Assembly: GCA_046760105.1 (NCBI GenBank)
Contig: JBHIDJ010000037.1
Coordinates: 1 to 25,396, forward strand
Length of the DNA stretch: 25,396 nt
Reading direction: 5' to 3'
Source: JBHIDJ01 sp046760105
Lineage (GTDB): Bacteria; Pseudomonadota; Gammaproteobacteria; Acidiferrobacterales; SPGG2
Below the pieces are notes generated by a model. That model did not search any database, was not told where the DNA came from, and was given only the letters and a program-made list of their open reading frames with translations. Below are positions 1 through 7,415 of this stretch, in pieces (position 1 is the stretch's first letter; every line of letters starts with the position of its first letter). The translations under genes and the position numbers were made by a program.

Positions 1-2315
1 CGCGCGTAGAGCGTCGTGCGCTGTGCAGGCATCCGGCCCATGCTACGGATCAGAGTGTCCATGGTTTTTGGCGCCATTTCCTGACCGTGCGCGGCACCTG
101 CTGCACGGCTGATAGTCTCGTTCATGAGCGTGCCGCCGAGGTCATTCACTCCAGCCCGAAGGCAGACCTCAACGCCGTGGGGACCCATCTTCACCCATGA
201 TGCTTGAATATTGGTGATGCGGGGATAAAGCACCAAGCGCGCTACCGCATGCATGAGAACGCTCTCTCGGAACGTCGGGCCTTTACGTGCGCGCCCCTTG
301 AGATAGAGTGGCGCTTCCATGTGTACGAACGGCAGCGGCACGAACTCGGTGAAGCCACCCGTACGCGCCTGCAACCTCCTCAGCCGCAGTAGATGACGGG
401 CCCAGTGCTGGGGCCCATCCACGTGTCCGAACATGATGGTTGCAGTCGTGCGCAGTCCGACCGCGTGCGCCGCTTGCATGACGTCGAGCCATTGCTGGGT
501 GTTGATTTTGTCAGGACAGATGACGGCGCGGACCTCGTCATCGAGCACTTCGGCCGCTGTTCCCGGCAACGAACCCAGCCCAGCCTGCGCTAGCTGCTCG
601 AGAAACGCCCGTACGCTGATGCCCAAGGTATGAGCGCCCTGCCAGACCTCGAGCGGCGAAAACGCATGGACATGTATCGCCGGCACTGCATCCTTCACGA
701 CCCGACATATTTCCAGATAGGTTCGGCCTGTGTAGGCGGGGTGAATTCCCCCCTGCATACAGACTTCTGTCGCCCCACGCGCCCAAGCTTCGCTGGTTCG
801 CCGGGCGATTTCGGCGAGGTCCAGGTCGTAGGGCCGGTCCCTCGGGTCTTCACCGAGCTTGCGCTTTGAGAATGCGCAGAAACCACAGCGGTAGTAACAG
901 ACGTTGGTGTAGTTGATGTTGCGGTTGACTACGTAGGTAACGGTGTCGCCGTTTACTCTGGCACGCAGCCGATCAGCCGCCGTGCAGGTCGCGATGAAGT
1001 CGGTCCCACGCGCTTGAAACAGGCGCACGATCTCCGCCTCGGTGAGCCCTTCTCCATCAGACGCTTTGCCGAGAATCCGTCCGAGCTCGCCACCGGCCGC
1101 AATGCGTGGCGCACTTTCATCGAAGCACACAACATCCGGCGGAGGTGGCTTTTCTCCGCCGGGCGACCAAGATTCGACCCGGGCAAACCCTTCGCCGTCG
1201 ATGGTGCGCAGCACCGGTGTGCGCAGCGCCGGGTCAAGCCAGCGTTCGCCGTCGCGAGCAAAAGAAGGATACAACGCGAGCCGCTCGATCAGGATCTTGC
1301 CGCAGGCCGCAGTCTCTTGGGCCAGAAGATCCAAGGCGGGCCACGGCGCCTCGGGATTAACAAAATCGGGGGTGACGGGTGATATGCCACCCCAATCGTT
1401 CAATCCCGCATCAATCAGCGGAGACATCACACCCGGGCTTAGGTTTGGTGGCACCTGGATGTTCATGGCCGCCCCGAACAAAATACGGGCCACCGCAGTG
1501 GTCCATACTAGATCATCGAGATCGGGCTCGGTTGCATTCGCCATGCGCGTGTCCGGCTTGGCGCGGAAGTTCTGAACGATGATCTCCTGGATGTGTCCGT
1601 AGCGCTCATGCAGATCGCGTAGCGCCAACAGTGACTCGATGCGCTCGCGCCGTGTCTCCCCTATGCCGATCAAGATACCCGAAGTGAACGGCACCCTGAG
1701 CTCTCCCGCAAGCCTGATTGTCGCAAGGCGCACGGCTGGCCTCTTATCTGGAGAACCGTGATGGGCACCACCTTTGGCGCATAGGCGTTCCGACACGCTC
1801 TCGAGCATAATTCCCTGAGAGACTGAAACCGGTCTGAGCGCAGCGATATCCGCGGCCGTCATTACCCCAGGATTTACATGTGGCAGAAGCCCTGTTTCCT
1901 GGACGACCAGCTCCGCAACCTGGATCAAGTAAGATAGCGTTGTTTCGTGTCCTAAGTCTTGAAGCTCCTCGCGCGCCCTGCGGTAGCGAAGCTCGGGCTT
2001 GTCCCCGAGCGTGAACAGCGCCTCCTTACACCCGGCTTCGGCACCGGCCTGGGCGACAGCGAGAACCTCCTGCGGCGTCATGAACGCGCGCGCACCTGCC
2101 CGTGGCGGCTGTGCAAATGTGCAGTAGTGGCAAACGTCACGGCAGAGCCGCGTCAACGGGATAAATACCTTGCGGGAGTACGAGATGACGTTGCCATGAC
2201 CTTCGTCGCGAAGGCGGGTCGCCAACCGAGCCAGCACCTGCGTGTCCGTCGATGACGCGAGCGCCAACGCCTCCGAGCGATTCGGTCGACGATGCAAGAA
2301 GCGTGTAAGGTTCAT
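1..2315 (-). CDS. fbiC: FbiC, fused CofG-CofH 7,8-didemethyl-8-hydroxy-5-deazariboflavin (Fo) synthase, 3' end cut by window edge
   Basis: This radical-SAM enzyme makes Fo, the deazaflavin chromophore of coenzyme F420, from tyrosine and a ribityl-diaminouracil intermediate of flavin synthesis. My minus-strand translation from ATG 2315 stays open to the window edge (771 codons). It shows two radical-SAM cores: a CofG half with CRDVCHYC (C58, C62, C65) and a CofH half with CYYRCGFC (C473, C477, C480), each a CX3CX2C [4Fe-4S]/SAM site. Other family stretches are VFIPLTRLC, KEALFTLGD, LLPHVNPGVM, VNRNINYTN, MQGGI and GFTEFVPLPFVH. The last visible residues, RTTLYA, match the usual end of FbiC, so only a few residues should be missing. 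The N-terminus is about 40 residues shorter than I recall for mycobacterial FbiC. It starts 33 bp after the cofC stop and is probably in one operon with it. A fused rather than split CofG/CofH is typical of bacteria, especially Actinobacteria. Confidence 0.96.
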   Translation of the reverse strand, partial: MNLTRFLHRRPNRSEALALASSTDTQVLARLATRLRDEGHGNVISYSRKVFIPLTRLCRDVCHYCTFAQPPRAGARAFMTPQEVLAVAQAGAEAGCKEALFTLGDKPELRYRRAREELQDLGHETTLSYLIQVAELVVQETGLLPHVNPGVMTAADIAALRPVSVSQGIMLESVSERLCAKGGAHHGSPDKRPAVRLATIRLAGELRVPFTSGILIGIGETRRERIESLLALRDLHERYGHIQEIIVQNFRAKPDTRMANATEPDLDDLVWTTAVARILFGAAMNIQVPPNLSPGVMSPLIDAGLNDWGGISPVTPDFVNPEAPWPALDLLAQETAACGKILIERLALYPSFARDGERWLDPALRTPVLRTIDGEGFARVESWSPGGEKPPPPDVVCFDESAPRIAAGGELGRILGKASDGEGLTEAEIVRLFQARGTDFIATCTAADRLRARVNGDTVTYVVNRNINYTNVCYYRCGFCAFSKRKLGEDPRDRPYDLDLAEIARRTSEAWARGATEVCMQGGIHPAYTGRTYLEICRVVKDAVPAIHVHAFSPLEVWQGAHTLGISVRAFLEQLAQAGLGSLPGTAAEVLDDEVRAVICPDKINTQQWLDVMQAAHAVGLRTTATIMFGHVDGPQHWARHLLRLRRLQARTGGFTEFVPLPFVHMEAPLYLKGRARKGPTFRESVLMHAVARLVLYPRITNIQASWVKMGPHGVEVCLRAGVNDLGGTLMNETISRAAGAAHGQEMAPKTMDTLIRSMGRMPAQRTTLYA

Positions 2316-2348
2316 CGCTATTAGCCGTTGTCCTCTCGGCGCCGTCGA

Positions 2349-3029
2349 TTACTGATGCGCGGCGCTCCTCAACCTGCCGCAACTCTGCACTCGCTCAACG
2401 ATGCCGCGCTCGCGCAGATAGCGCTGCGCTCGCGTTGTGCCTACGCTTTTGCATAGAGTTTTCAGGTCGTTGGGTGTATCGATGTCGAGCGTTAGCCCGG
2501 GCAGCTTGAGCACCTGCGGTGTGATGCCGAGCCGGCGAGCTGCAGCTAGATGCGGGTGGAAGCTCCCAGCACCGAAGCGCAAAGGAACCGCTGTCGGCGG
2601 CGACAGTGCAATGCAGTTTGATCCCTCTTCATCACGCGACGGGACGATGCTCATGGCGGGCGCATCTTCATGGGCGGCCAGCGCAGTGTCGATCTCGTCA
2701 GGCGTGACCAAAGGCACGTCCGCTGGAAGTGTGATCATACCGTCGATGCCATCCGCCTCCAGCGCCACCGCCGCTGCAGCAATCGCCGCAGTGTGGCCCC
2801 GAATTTGCGCTTCACGCATGACGTGTGTGCCGAACCGTTTCGCTGTCGCGGTGGCGACTGGGCACGCGGTGATGACCGCTACCGCCTCAAGCTTGTGCAC
2901 CCTCATGACAACTGCCAGAACGTCTTCAAACATCGCTTGCAGGAGCTCCTGCCTTTCGAGCGGTGTGAGCAACGGCGCGAGGCGCTGTTTCGCAACGCCC
3001 AGGTTCTTTACGGGTATGACAGCCCACAT
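2349..3029 (-). CDS. cofC: CofC, phospholactate/phosphoenolpyruvate/phosphoglycerate guanylyltransferase
   Basis: CofC couples GTP to a three-carbon phosphoacid (2-phospholactate, phosphoenolpyruvate or 3-phosphoglycerate, depending on lineage) to give the activated side-chain precursor that CofD joins to Fo. The 226-residue protein has the family's N-terminal nucleotide motif PVKNLGVAKQRL (residues 6-17), the metal-binding TLPADVPL (100-107), SRDEEGSNCIALSPP (131-145), FGAGSFHPH (152-160) and LDIDTPNDL (181-189). The start is ATG 3029, with GGAGAG 8 bases upstream. It is the first gene of a cofC-fbiC minus-strand operon and is divergent from the F420-dependent glucose-6-phosphate dehydrogenase across a 258-bp intergenic region. 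The accepted phosphoacid cannot be decided from the motifs alone. Confidence 0.94.
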   Translation of the reverse strand: MWAVIPVKNLGVAKQRLAPLLTPLERQELLQAMFEDVLAVVMRVHKLEAVAVITACPVATATAKRFGTHVMREAQIRGHTAAIAAAAVALEADGIDGMITLPADVPLVTPDEIDTALAAHEDAPAMSIVPSRDEEGSNCIALSPPTAVPLRFGAGSFHPHLAAARRLGITPQVLKLPGLTLDIDTPNDLKTLCKSVGTTRAQRYLRERGIVERVQSCGRLRSAAHQ

Positions 3030-3110
3030 TAGGTTCTCTCCATGATGGGCGAGACAACGAACACTACCGACACACCGATCAGCCTTGCGGCAATGTGACT
3101 TGGCATGGGC

Positions 3111-3121
3111 GTGACGGTCAC
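3111..3121. promoter_or_regulatory. perfect short dyad in the cofC/fgd divergent region, possible operator
   Basis: The sequence GTGACGGTCAC is a perfect 5-1-5 inverted repeat in the shared control region of cofC and fgd. Its place between divergent F420 genes would suit a regulator binding site, but short palindromes also occur by chance and no regulator gene is nearby. Confidence 0.25.
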
Positions 3122-3149
3122 TACGGTTATCCTCATGTTTTCGGCAGGT

Positions 3150-3179
3150 TTGTCAGCTTGATGGGTGATGATCGATAAT
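3150..3179 (+). promoter_or_regulatory. predicted sigma70-type promoter for fgd
   Basis: A TTGTCA box (3150-3155, 5 of 6 to consensus) and a GATAAT box (3174-3179, 5 of 6) are separated by 18 bases and point towards fgd. Transcription would begin near 3186, leaving a leader of about 100 nt. This is a pattern match only. Confidence 0.45.
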
Positions 3180-3273
3180 AGCAGGACGAAAAGTCAAGCA
3201 TTCTATCGTGGTCGCCGTTTTCCCGGGAAGATCATCAGTCACGCAGCATCGAAACCGTACCGAAGATAATATC

Positions 3274-3280
3274 GAGAGGA
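3274..3280 (+). promoter_or_regulatory. ribosome binding site that fixes a TTG start for fgd
   Basis: GAGAGGA lies 7 bases before the TTG at 3288. No in-frame ATG or GTG fits the family's N-terminus (the protein should begin just before LKLGYKASAEQF), so the strong Shine-Dalgarno sequence supports the rare TTG start. Confidence 0.7.
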
Positions 3281-3287
3281 CCAGTCA

Positions 3288-4292
3288 TTGCTTAAACTCG
3301 GTTACAAGGCCTCCGCTGAGCAATTCGGACCACGTGAGCTGTTGGAATTCGCGGTGCTCGCCGAGGACGTTGGGTTCGACTCGGTCGCGGTCAGCGATCA
3401 CTTCCAACCGTGGAGACATACTGGCGGGCATGCGCCATATTCATTTGGGTGGCTCGCCGCACTCGGAGAACGGACGTCCAAAGTAATCATCGGTACAAGC
3501 GTTGTCACACCGAGCTTTCGCTATCATCCATCCATAGTTGCCCAGGCGATGGGTACTCTTGGGGTACTCTATCCCGGCCGGGTCATACTGGGGGTTGGCA
3601 CTGGTGAGTCGCTTAACGAAGTGCCGGCGACCGGTATCAAATGGCCGAAGTTCAAGGAGCGGTTCGGGCGTTTGAAAGAAGCGGTGGAACTGGTCAGACG
3701 GCTGTGGAGTGAAGAGCGCGTTACGTTCGAGGGAACGTACTATCGCACCGAGAACGCGACCATCTACGATCGACCGGAGAAGCCAGTGCCGATCTACATC
3801 GCCGCCTCCGGGCCGACGGCGGCGAGGCTCGCCGGGCGCGTGGGTGACGGATTCATCTGCACCAGCGGCAAAGCGCGAGAACTGTACACTGAGACCCTGT
3901 TGCCGAATGTCGAAGCCGGCCTGGAGCAGGCCGGCCGCGATACGGACAGCATCGAGCGCATGATCGAGATGAAAGTGTCGTTCGACACCGACGAGAACCG
4001 GGCGATGGCGGATACGCGCCACTGGGCGGCGCTTGCGCTCTCCCCCGAGGAGAAAACCGGCGTCGAGGACCCGCTCGAAATGGAAAGGCTTGCCGACGCG
4101 CTGCCGGTCGAACGGGCGGCGAGTCGCTGGATCGTCTCAACCGATCCGGTAGAGCATGTCGAAAGGATCGCGCCGTATATCGAGCTCGGATTCAGCCATC
4201 TCGTATTCCATGCACCCGGCCCCGATCAGGCGCACTTTCTGCGGCTCTATGGTGAGCAGGTGTTGCCACGCTTGCGCGAACGCTTTGCTTGA
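3288..4292 (+). CDS. fgd: F420-dependent glucose-6-phosphate dehydrogenase
   Basis: This enzyme oxidises glucose-6-phosphate to 6-phosphogluconolactone while reducing F420 to F420H2, supplying reduced cofactor in the cytosol. The 334-residue product matches the size (about 336) and, as I remember it, much of the sequence of mycobacterial FGD1: GYKASAEQF, VSDHFQPWRH, GVGTGES, FICTSGK, DALPVE and RWIV. Known active-site positions are kept: D37 and H38 (F420 and catalysis), W42, E107, and the phosphate-binding K195, K256 and R280. That makes a true FGD more likely than a generic LLM-family enzyme. Translation starts at TTG with a strong ribosome site. It lies between two F420 biosynthesis operons, divergent from cofC and convergent with cofD (43 bp apart). 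Confidence 0.93.
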   Translation: MLKLGYKASAEQFGPRELLEFAVLAEDVGFDSVAVSDHFQPWRHTGGHAPYSFGWLAALGERTSKVIIGTSVVTPSFRYHPSIVAQAMGTLGVLYPGRVILGVGTGESLNEVPATGIKWPKFKERFGRLKEAVELVRRLWSEERVTFEGTYYRTENATIYDRPEKPVPIYIAASGPTAARLAGRVGDGFICTSGKARELYTETLLPNVEAGLEQAGRDTDSIERMIEMKVSFDTDENRAMADTRHWAALALSPEEKTGVEDPLEMERLADALPVERAASRWIVSTDPVEHVERIAPYIELGFSHLVFHAPGPDQAHFLRLYGEQVLPRLRERFA

Positions 4293-4310
4293 GACGGTTG
4301 TTGATCACTA

Positions 4311-4327
4311 TGCGCGTTACCCGCGCA
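4311..4327. terminator. stem-loop between convergent fgd and cofD, possible two-way terminator
   Basis: TGCGCG-ttacc-CGCGCA forms a perfect 6-bp GC-rich stem with a 5-nt loop in the 43-bp gap between the stop codons of the two convergent genes. Neither side has a real U-tract, so intrinsic termination is uncertain. Confidence 0.4.
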
Positions 4328-4335
4328 AACACTCC

Positions 4336-5304
4336 TCATCGCCGCCGGTGACACTCCTCGGCGAAGTCCAGAACGGCGCGCGCCAACGTCTCTTTGTCGG
4401 CGAGCGTGTTCATTACGGTATTCGTCACCAGCACGTCTATGCCTGATGCCCGCACCTGATCGGCGATGGGCGCATCGACCGCGTCGAGCACAAAGCCGTC
4501 GAGCAGCTCGCCGTAATGGCTCGCGACAGCAGCAGCTGTCTCGGGCATCGCGAGCTCGCGCATCATCTTAGTCGTCGGCCCCTTGACCGCACGACCGCCC
4601 ACGACCGGCGATACGGCGACAACCGGTGCGCGCGCTGTCTCCAGTCTTGTCCTTATATGGGGGAGCGCCAGGATGGGGTCGATACTGATGAACGGATTCG
4701 ACGGGCAAATGACGATCGCGCGAAGCGCGGGGTCGGACAGCGCTTCGACGAATACGGGGTTGGCGTGTGCCGCCCCTGCACCCTCGAAGCGGAAACCCGA
4801 GACTTGCGGCTGGCAGCGGTCGCGAACAAAATAGTGCTGGAACGCAAGCGGTCCCGCTGGCGTGTCGACAACGGTGCGCACAGGGTCATCGCTCATCGGT
4901 ACGATGCGTGCAGCGATCCCTAGTCTCGCAGCGAAGTCGGCTGTGATCGCGGTCAACGTTGCGCCCGCACGGAGACGTCGCGTGCGTTCGACGTGCATGG
5001 CGAGATCACCGTCGCCGAGGCGAAACCAAGTCTCGCCGCCCAATGCTTCAAGCGCCGCCATGAAGGTCCAGGTTTCATCCGCGCGGCCCCAACCCGTGTG
5101 CCGGTTATTGATCCCAGCCAACGTGTACATCAGGGTGTCGAGATCCGGCGAGATATAAAGTCCCAGGTGCTCGAGATCGTCGCCGGTGTTGGCGACGATT
5201 AACAGCCTCGCCGGGTCCACTGCGCGCGCTAAACCGGCGGCGAGCTTGGCGCCGCCTACACCGCCCGACAACGCGATACAACTTGGGGGGAATGCTTCGG
5301 TCAC
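4336..5304 (-). CDS. cofD: CofD (FbiA), phospho-three-carbon-acid transferase to Fo
   Basis: CofD transfers the phosphoacid moiety from the CofC product to the ribityl hydroxyl of Fo, giving F420-0 or dehydro-F420-0. The 322-residue protein shows the glycine-rich IALSGGVGGAKLAAGL (10-25), the NTGDD motif (39-43), the ISPDLDTLMY segment (51-60), SDDPVRT, and the conserved CPSNPFISIDPIL stretch with VSPVVGG and AVKGPT after it. The length is usual for the family. The ATG at 5304 overlaps the cofE stop in an ATGA, so the two genes are translationally coupled with cofE first. It ends 43 bp from the convergent fgd. Confidence 0.95.
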   Translation of the reverse strand: MTEAFPPSCIALSGGVGGAKLAAGLARAVDPARLLIVANTGDDLEHLGLYISPDLDTLMYTLAGINNRHTGWGRADETWTFMAALEALGGETWFRLGDGDLAMHVERTRRLRAGATLTAITADFAARLGIAARIVPMSDDPVRTVVDTPAGPLAFQHYFVRDRCQPQVSGFRFEGAGAAHANPVFVEALSDPALRAIVICPSNPFISIDPILALPHIRTRLETARAPVVAVSPVVGGRAVKGPTTKMMRELAMPETAAAVASHYGELLDGFVLDAVDAPIADQVRASGIDVLVTNTVMNTLADKETLARAVLDFAEECHRRR

Positions 5305-6101
5305 CGGAAGAGGTCTTCCGCTTTCGGTCGGATCAGGGACGCCGCAGCAGCGCTGGCGCCACGCGCGCTGAAACCGCGAATCAAGACCACCGGCGTCCCT
5401 TCGTCGGCCTGCCCCTGCAGCAGCGAGGCGGCGGCCGCGAGCTCATCAGCAATCGCCTGTTGACTCGCTTTCAATGGGCGACCAAACAGGTCGCAGCGCG
5501 TACGCCGGTCCAGGAGTGACGGCAGCCCAGCAGCCCCCAGCGCGACGCCGACGGTACCGTTACGCCAGGCGCGGCCGGCGCTGTCGTTGATAATCACACC
5601 GGCGTCGACCCCGGCACGCATCCGCAGCGTCTCGTGCAGGCGCCGGCATGTGTCGTCCGGGTCCTTGGGTAGCAGCAGTACACGCTCGGCGCCGCTTGCC
5701 GGCTCGACGTTGGAGTGATCGATGCCAGCATTGGCGAGGACGACACCGAGCCGATGAACGACGACCAGCACGCCCGGCCGGTAGCGCAGCACCTCGGTCG
5801 ATTCGGAAAGGATCAGTTCCACAAGCCTCGCGTCCTTATGGCACAGAGCGGCGAGTTCGCGCGCCCGTGACGACGGGTTGATCCGCCTTAAGTCCACATA
5901 GCGGTCTTCGGCCTTGGACACGATCTTCTGGGCAATCACGAGCACGTCACCTTCCCGCAGCGAACGCCCTGCGGCGGCCAACCCGTCGAGAACGAGATCG
6001 ACCAGATCGTCTCCGGGTCTCACTAACGGGATGGCCGGAAGTGCGACGAACTCAAGACTGTGGGATGTCGTTGACAAAGGCCGGTCTCTAGGCGTGCACA
6101 T
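5301..6101 (-). CDS. cofE: CofE, F420-0:gamma-glutamyl ligase (single domain)
   Basis: CofE adds the gamma-linked glutamate tail to F420-0 using GTP. The 266-residue product carries the family blocks GDVLVIAQKIVSKAE (51-65), VLANAGIDHSNV (121-132) and IINDSAGRAWRNG (170-182); the last is the metal/GTP-site block that more often reads SDTFGRPWR. It stops where the CofE domain stops and lacks the C-terminal FMN nitroreductase-like domain of mycobacterial FbiB (about 448 residues). The start is not certain: ATG 6101 has a poor ribosome site, and a TTG eight codons in (6077) is an alternative. It heads a cofE-cofD operon and is divergent from the LLM gene at 6290 across 188 bp. Confidence 0.93.
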   Translation of the reverse strand: MCTPRDRPLSTTSHSLEFVALPAIPLVRPGDDLVDLVLDGLAAAGRSLREGDVLVIAQKIVSKAEDRYVDLRRINPSSRARELAALCHKDARLVELILSESTEVLRYRPGVLVVVHRLGVVLANAGIDHSNVEPASGAERVLLLPKDPDDTCRRLHETLRMRAGVDAGVIINDSAGRAWRNGTVGVALGAAGLPSLLDRRTRCDLFGRPLKASQQAIADELAAAASLLQGQADEGTPVVLIRGFSARGASAAAASLIRPKAEDLFR

Positions 6102-6128
6102 CGTTTGCGTTCATCGGTCTCATGAATG

Positions 6129-6190
6129 TATCGTTACGCTGTACACACGCCGGAAAGGTTACACCGTCAACTTGTTCTAGCGTAACAATA
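6129..6190. promoter_or_regulatory. 12-bp inverted repeat in the cofE/LLM divergent promoter region
   Basis: TATCGTTACGCT (6129-6140) recurs in inverted orientation as AGCGTAACAATA (6179-6190), with 11 of 12 positions matching and 38 bp between the arms. It lies wholly inside the 188-bp gap between divergent genes. The arms are about five helical turns apart centre to centre, as expected for two operator half-sites or a looped operator. No regulator is encoded in the window, so the role is inferred. Confidence 0.4.
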
Positions 6191-6277
6191 ACCGATAACG
6201 ACGCACACACACCAGATTGCGGCGGCATCGTACCAAGCGCTCGACCAATTCGTGCTTACTATGAGAGCAATAAATCC

Positions 6278-6282
6278 GGAGA
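6278..6282 (+). promoter_or_regulatory. ribosome binding site that decides the LLM start at 6290
   Basis: GGAGA lies 7 bases before ATG 6290. The reading frame is open back to an ATG at 6122, but the extra 56 residues are unlike any LLM protein and overlap the control region. The ribosome site therefore places the start at 6290. Confidence 0.65.
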
Positions 6283-6289
6283 TGATCTA

Positions 6290-7255
6290 ATGGCAAAAAT
6301 TTCCGACATCAGCATTATGTTGTTTCCCTGGGGCGCAAAGAATCCGTCGGTTCACGAGATCGTCGACGCGGCCAAGCTGGCGGAAGAACTGGGGTTCTAT
6401 TCGGTGACTTTGCCCACACACATGACGATGCCCCCGACCTGGCTGTTTCGCACCTTCCCCAATCGCGATGTGTTGGACACTATGGTTGTCGTGCCTGCCA
6501 TCGCCGCCGCGACCTCCAATATCAAGATCGGTTTCAACTCGGTGTTGCTACCCTTACTTCCGCCTTACCAATGGGCAAAATACCTGGCGACCCTGGACGT
6601 GATGTCGGGCGGCAGACTCATTGTCGGGGCCGCTATGGGTTGGTGGGAAGAAGACTTTGCCGCTGTCGGCGTGGAGCGAAAAAGACGCGGGCGCCTGTTC
6701 GACGAACAACTGGAGGTGATCACGCGCCTATGGACCCAGGAAAAGACCACGTTCGAAGGCCAGTTCTACCAGCTCAACGACATGTCCCTGGAGCCCAAAC
6801 CCATTCAGAAGCCTTACCCTTCTATATGGATCGGAGGCGGCGTCAAATCCATCGGGCGCGCCGCGCGCTACGGGGAAAGCATGCTGTGCTTTTGGCCGGA
6901 CGAGGAACAGGCGCGATCTCTTTGGGTCCCCAAGCTCCAGGAAGAGGGGTCGAAACGGGGCACGGAGCCGAAACTGGCTTCGTTCACATTTGCCTACGTC
7001 GCTGAAGACGAACAGGATTTCCAAAGTAACTTGCCGAAACTGCGTGAGGGCGTGGCCTTCGAAGACCCGAGCATCGACCCCATGCGTGTCACAATCAGCG
7101 GGGTGCCGCAGCGGTGCGCGCAGCGGATCAACGCCTTGATGCAAGCCGGTGTCGCGCATTTCGTGGTCGAGTTCCAGTTCCACGGACTGGAGTCGGTCTC
7201 CTTCGGCATGCGGCAGATGGAGCGCTTCGCGCGAGATGTGGCACCGCTGCTGTAA
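6290..7255 (+). CDS. LLM-class (luciferase-like) oxidoreductase, probably F420-dependent
   Basis: A 321-residue TIM-barrel protein of the bacterial luciferase-like family. Typical blocks are DAAKLAEELGFYSVTLPTH (27-45), the SGGRLIVGAAMGWWEEDFAAVG segment (106-127), RRGRLFDEQLEVITRLW (132-148), FEGQFYQL (155-162), and PKPIQKPYPSIWIGGG, which leads into the conserved substrate/cofactor wall. Members use either FMNH2 or F420; this pattern and the site beside cofE favour F420, but no residue proves it. It is divergent from cofE and about 160 bp ahead of the acyl-CoA ligase, so it may be the first gene of the catabolic block or a separate unit. The substrate is unknown. Confidence 0.85.
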   Translation: MAKISDISIMLFPWGAKNPSVHEIVDAAKLAEELGFYSVTLPTHMTMPPTWLFRTFPNRDVLDTMVVVPAIAAATSNIKIGFNSVLLPLLPPYQWAKYLATLDVMSGGRLIVGAAMGWWEEDFAAVGVERKRRGRLFDEQLEVITRLWTQEKTTFEGQFYQLNDMSLEPKPIQKPYPSIWIGGGVKSIGRAARYGESMLCFWPDEEQARSLWVPKLQEEGSKRGTEPKLASFTFAYVAEDEQDFQSNLPKLREGVAFEDPSIDPMRVTISGVPQRCAQRINALMQAGVAHFVVEFQFHGLESVSFGMRQMERFARDVAPLL

Positions 7256-7415
7256 GTTCAGACGGGCAAGACAAGGCGACATCAGAGGACGACGGCGCCG
7301 ACCTATGAAACATCGGTAGGGTGAACATCGACTTCTAACGCACGTACGAGCCGCTGCCACAAGTTGAACCCAAGGTGACAGCGGAGTCCACGTCAGCGAT
7401 CAAAGAGCACCAGCC

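Noticed and set aside
2437..3045. 202-codon plus-strand frame opposite cofC
   Set aside because: It is serine- and alanine-rich antisense sequence of a clear cofC gene, with no ribosome site or family resemblance.
3158..3179. Alternative fgd promoter using TTGATG at 3158 with GATAAT
   Set aside because: The spacing is only 10 bases. TTGTCA at 3150 gives 18 bases and a better match.
6122..6289. N-terminal extension of the LLM protein from an upstream ATG at 6122
   Set aside because: The extra 56 residues lack family character and fall in the divergent control region. A good ribosome site precedes the ATG at 6290.
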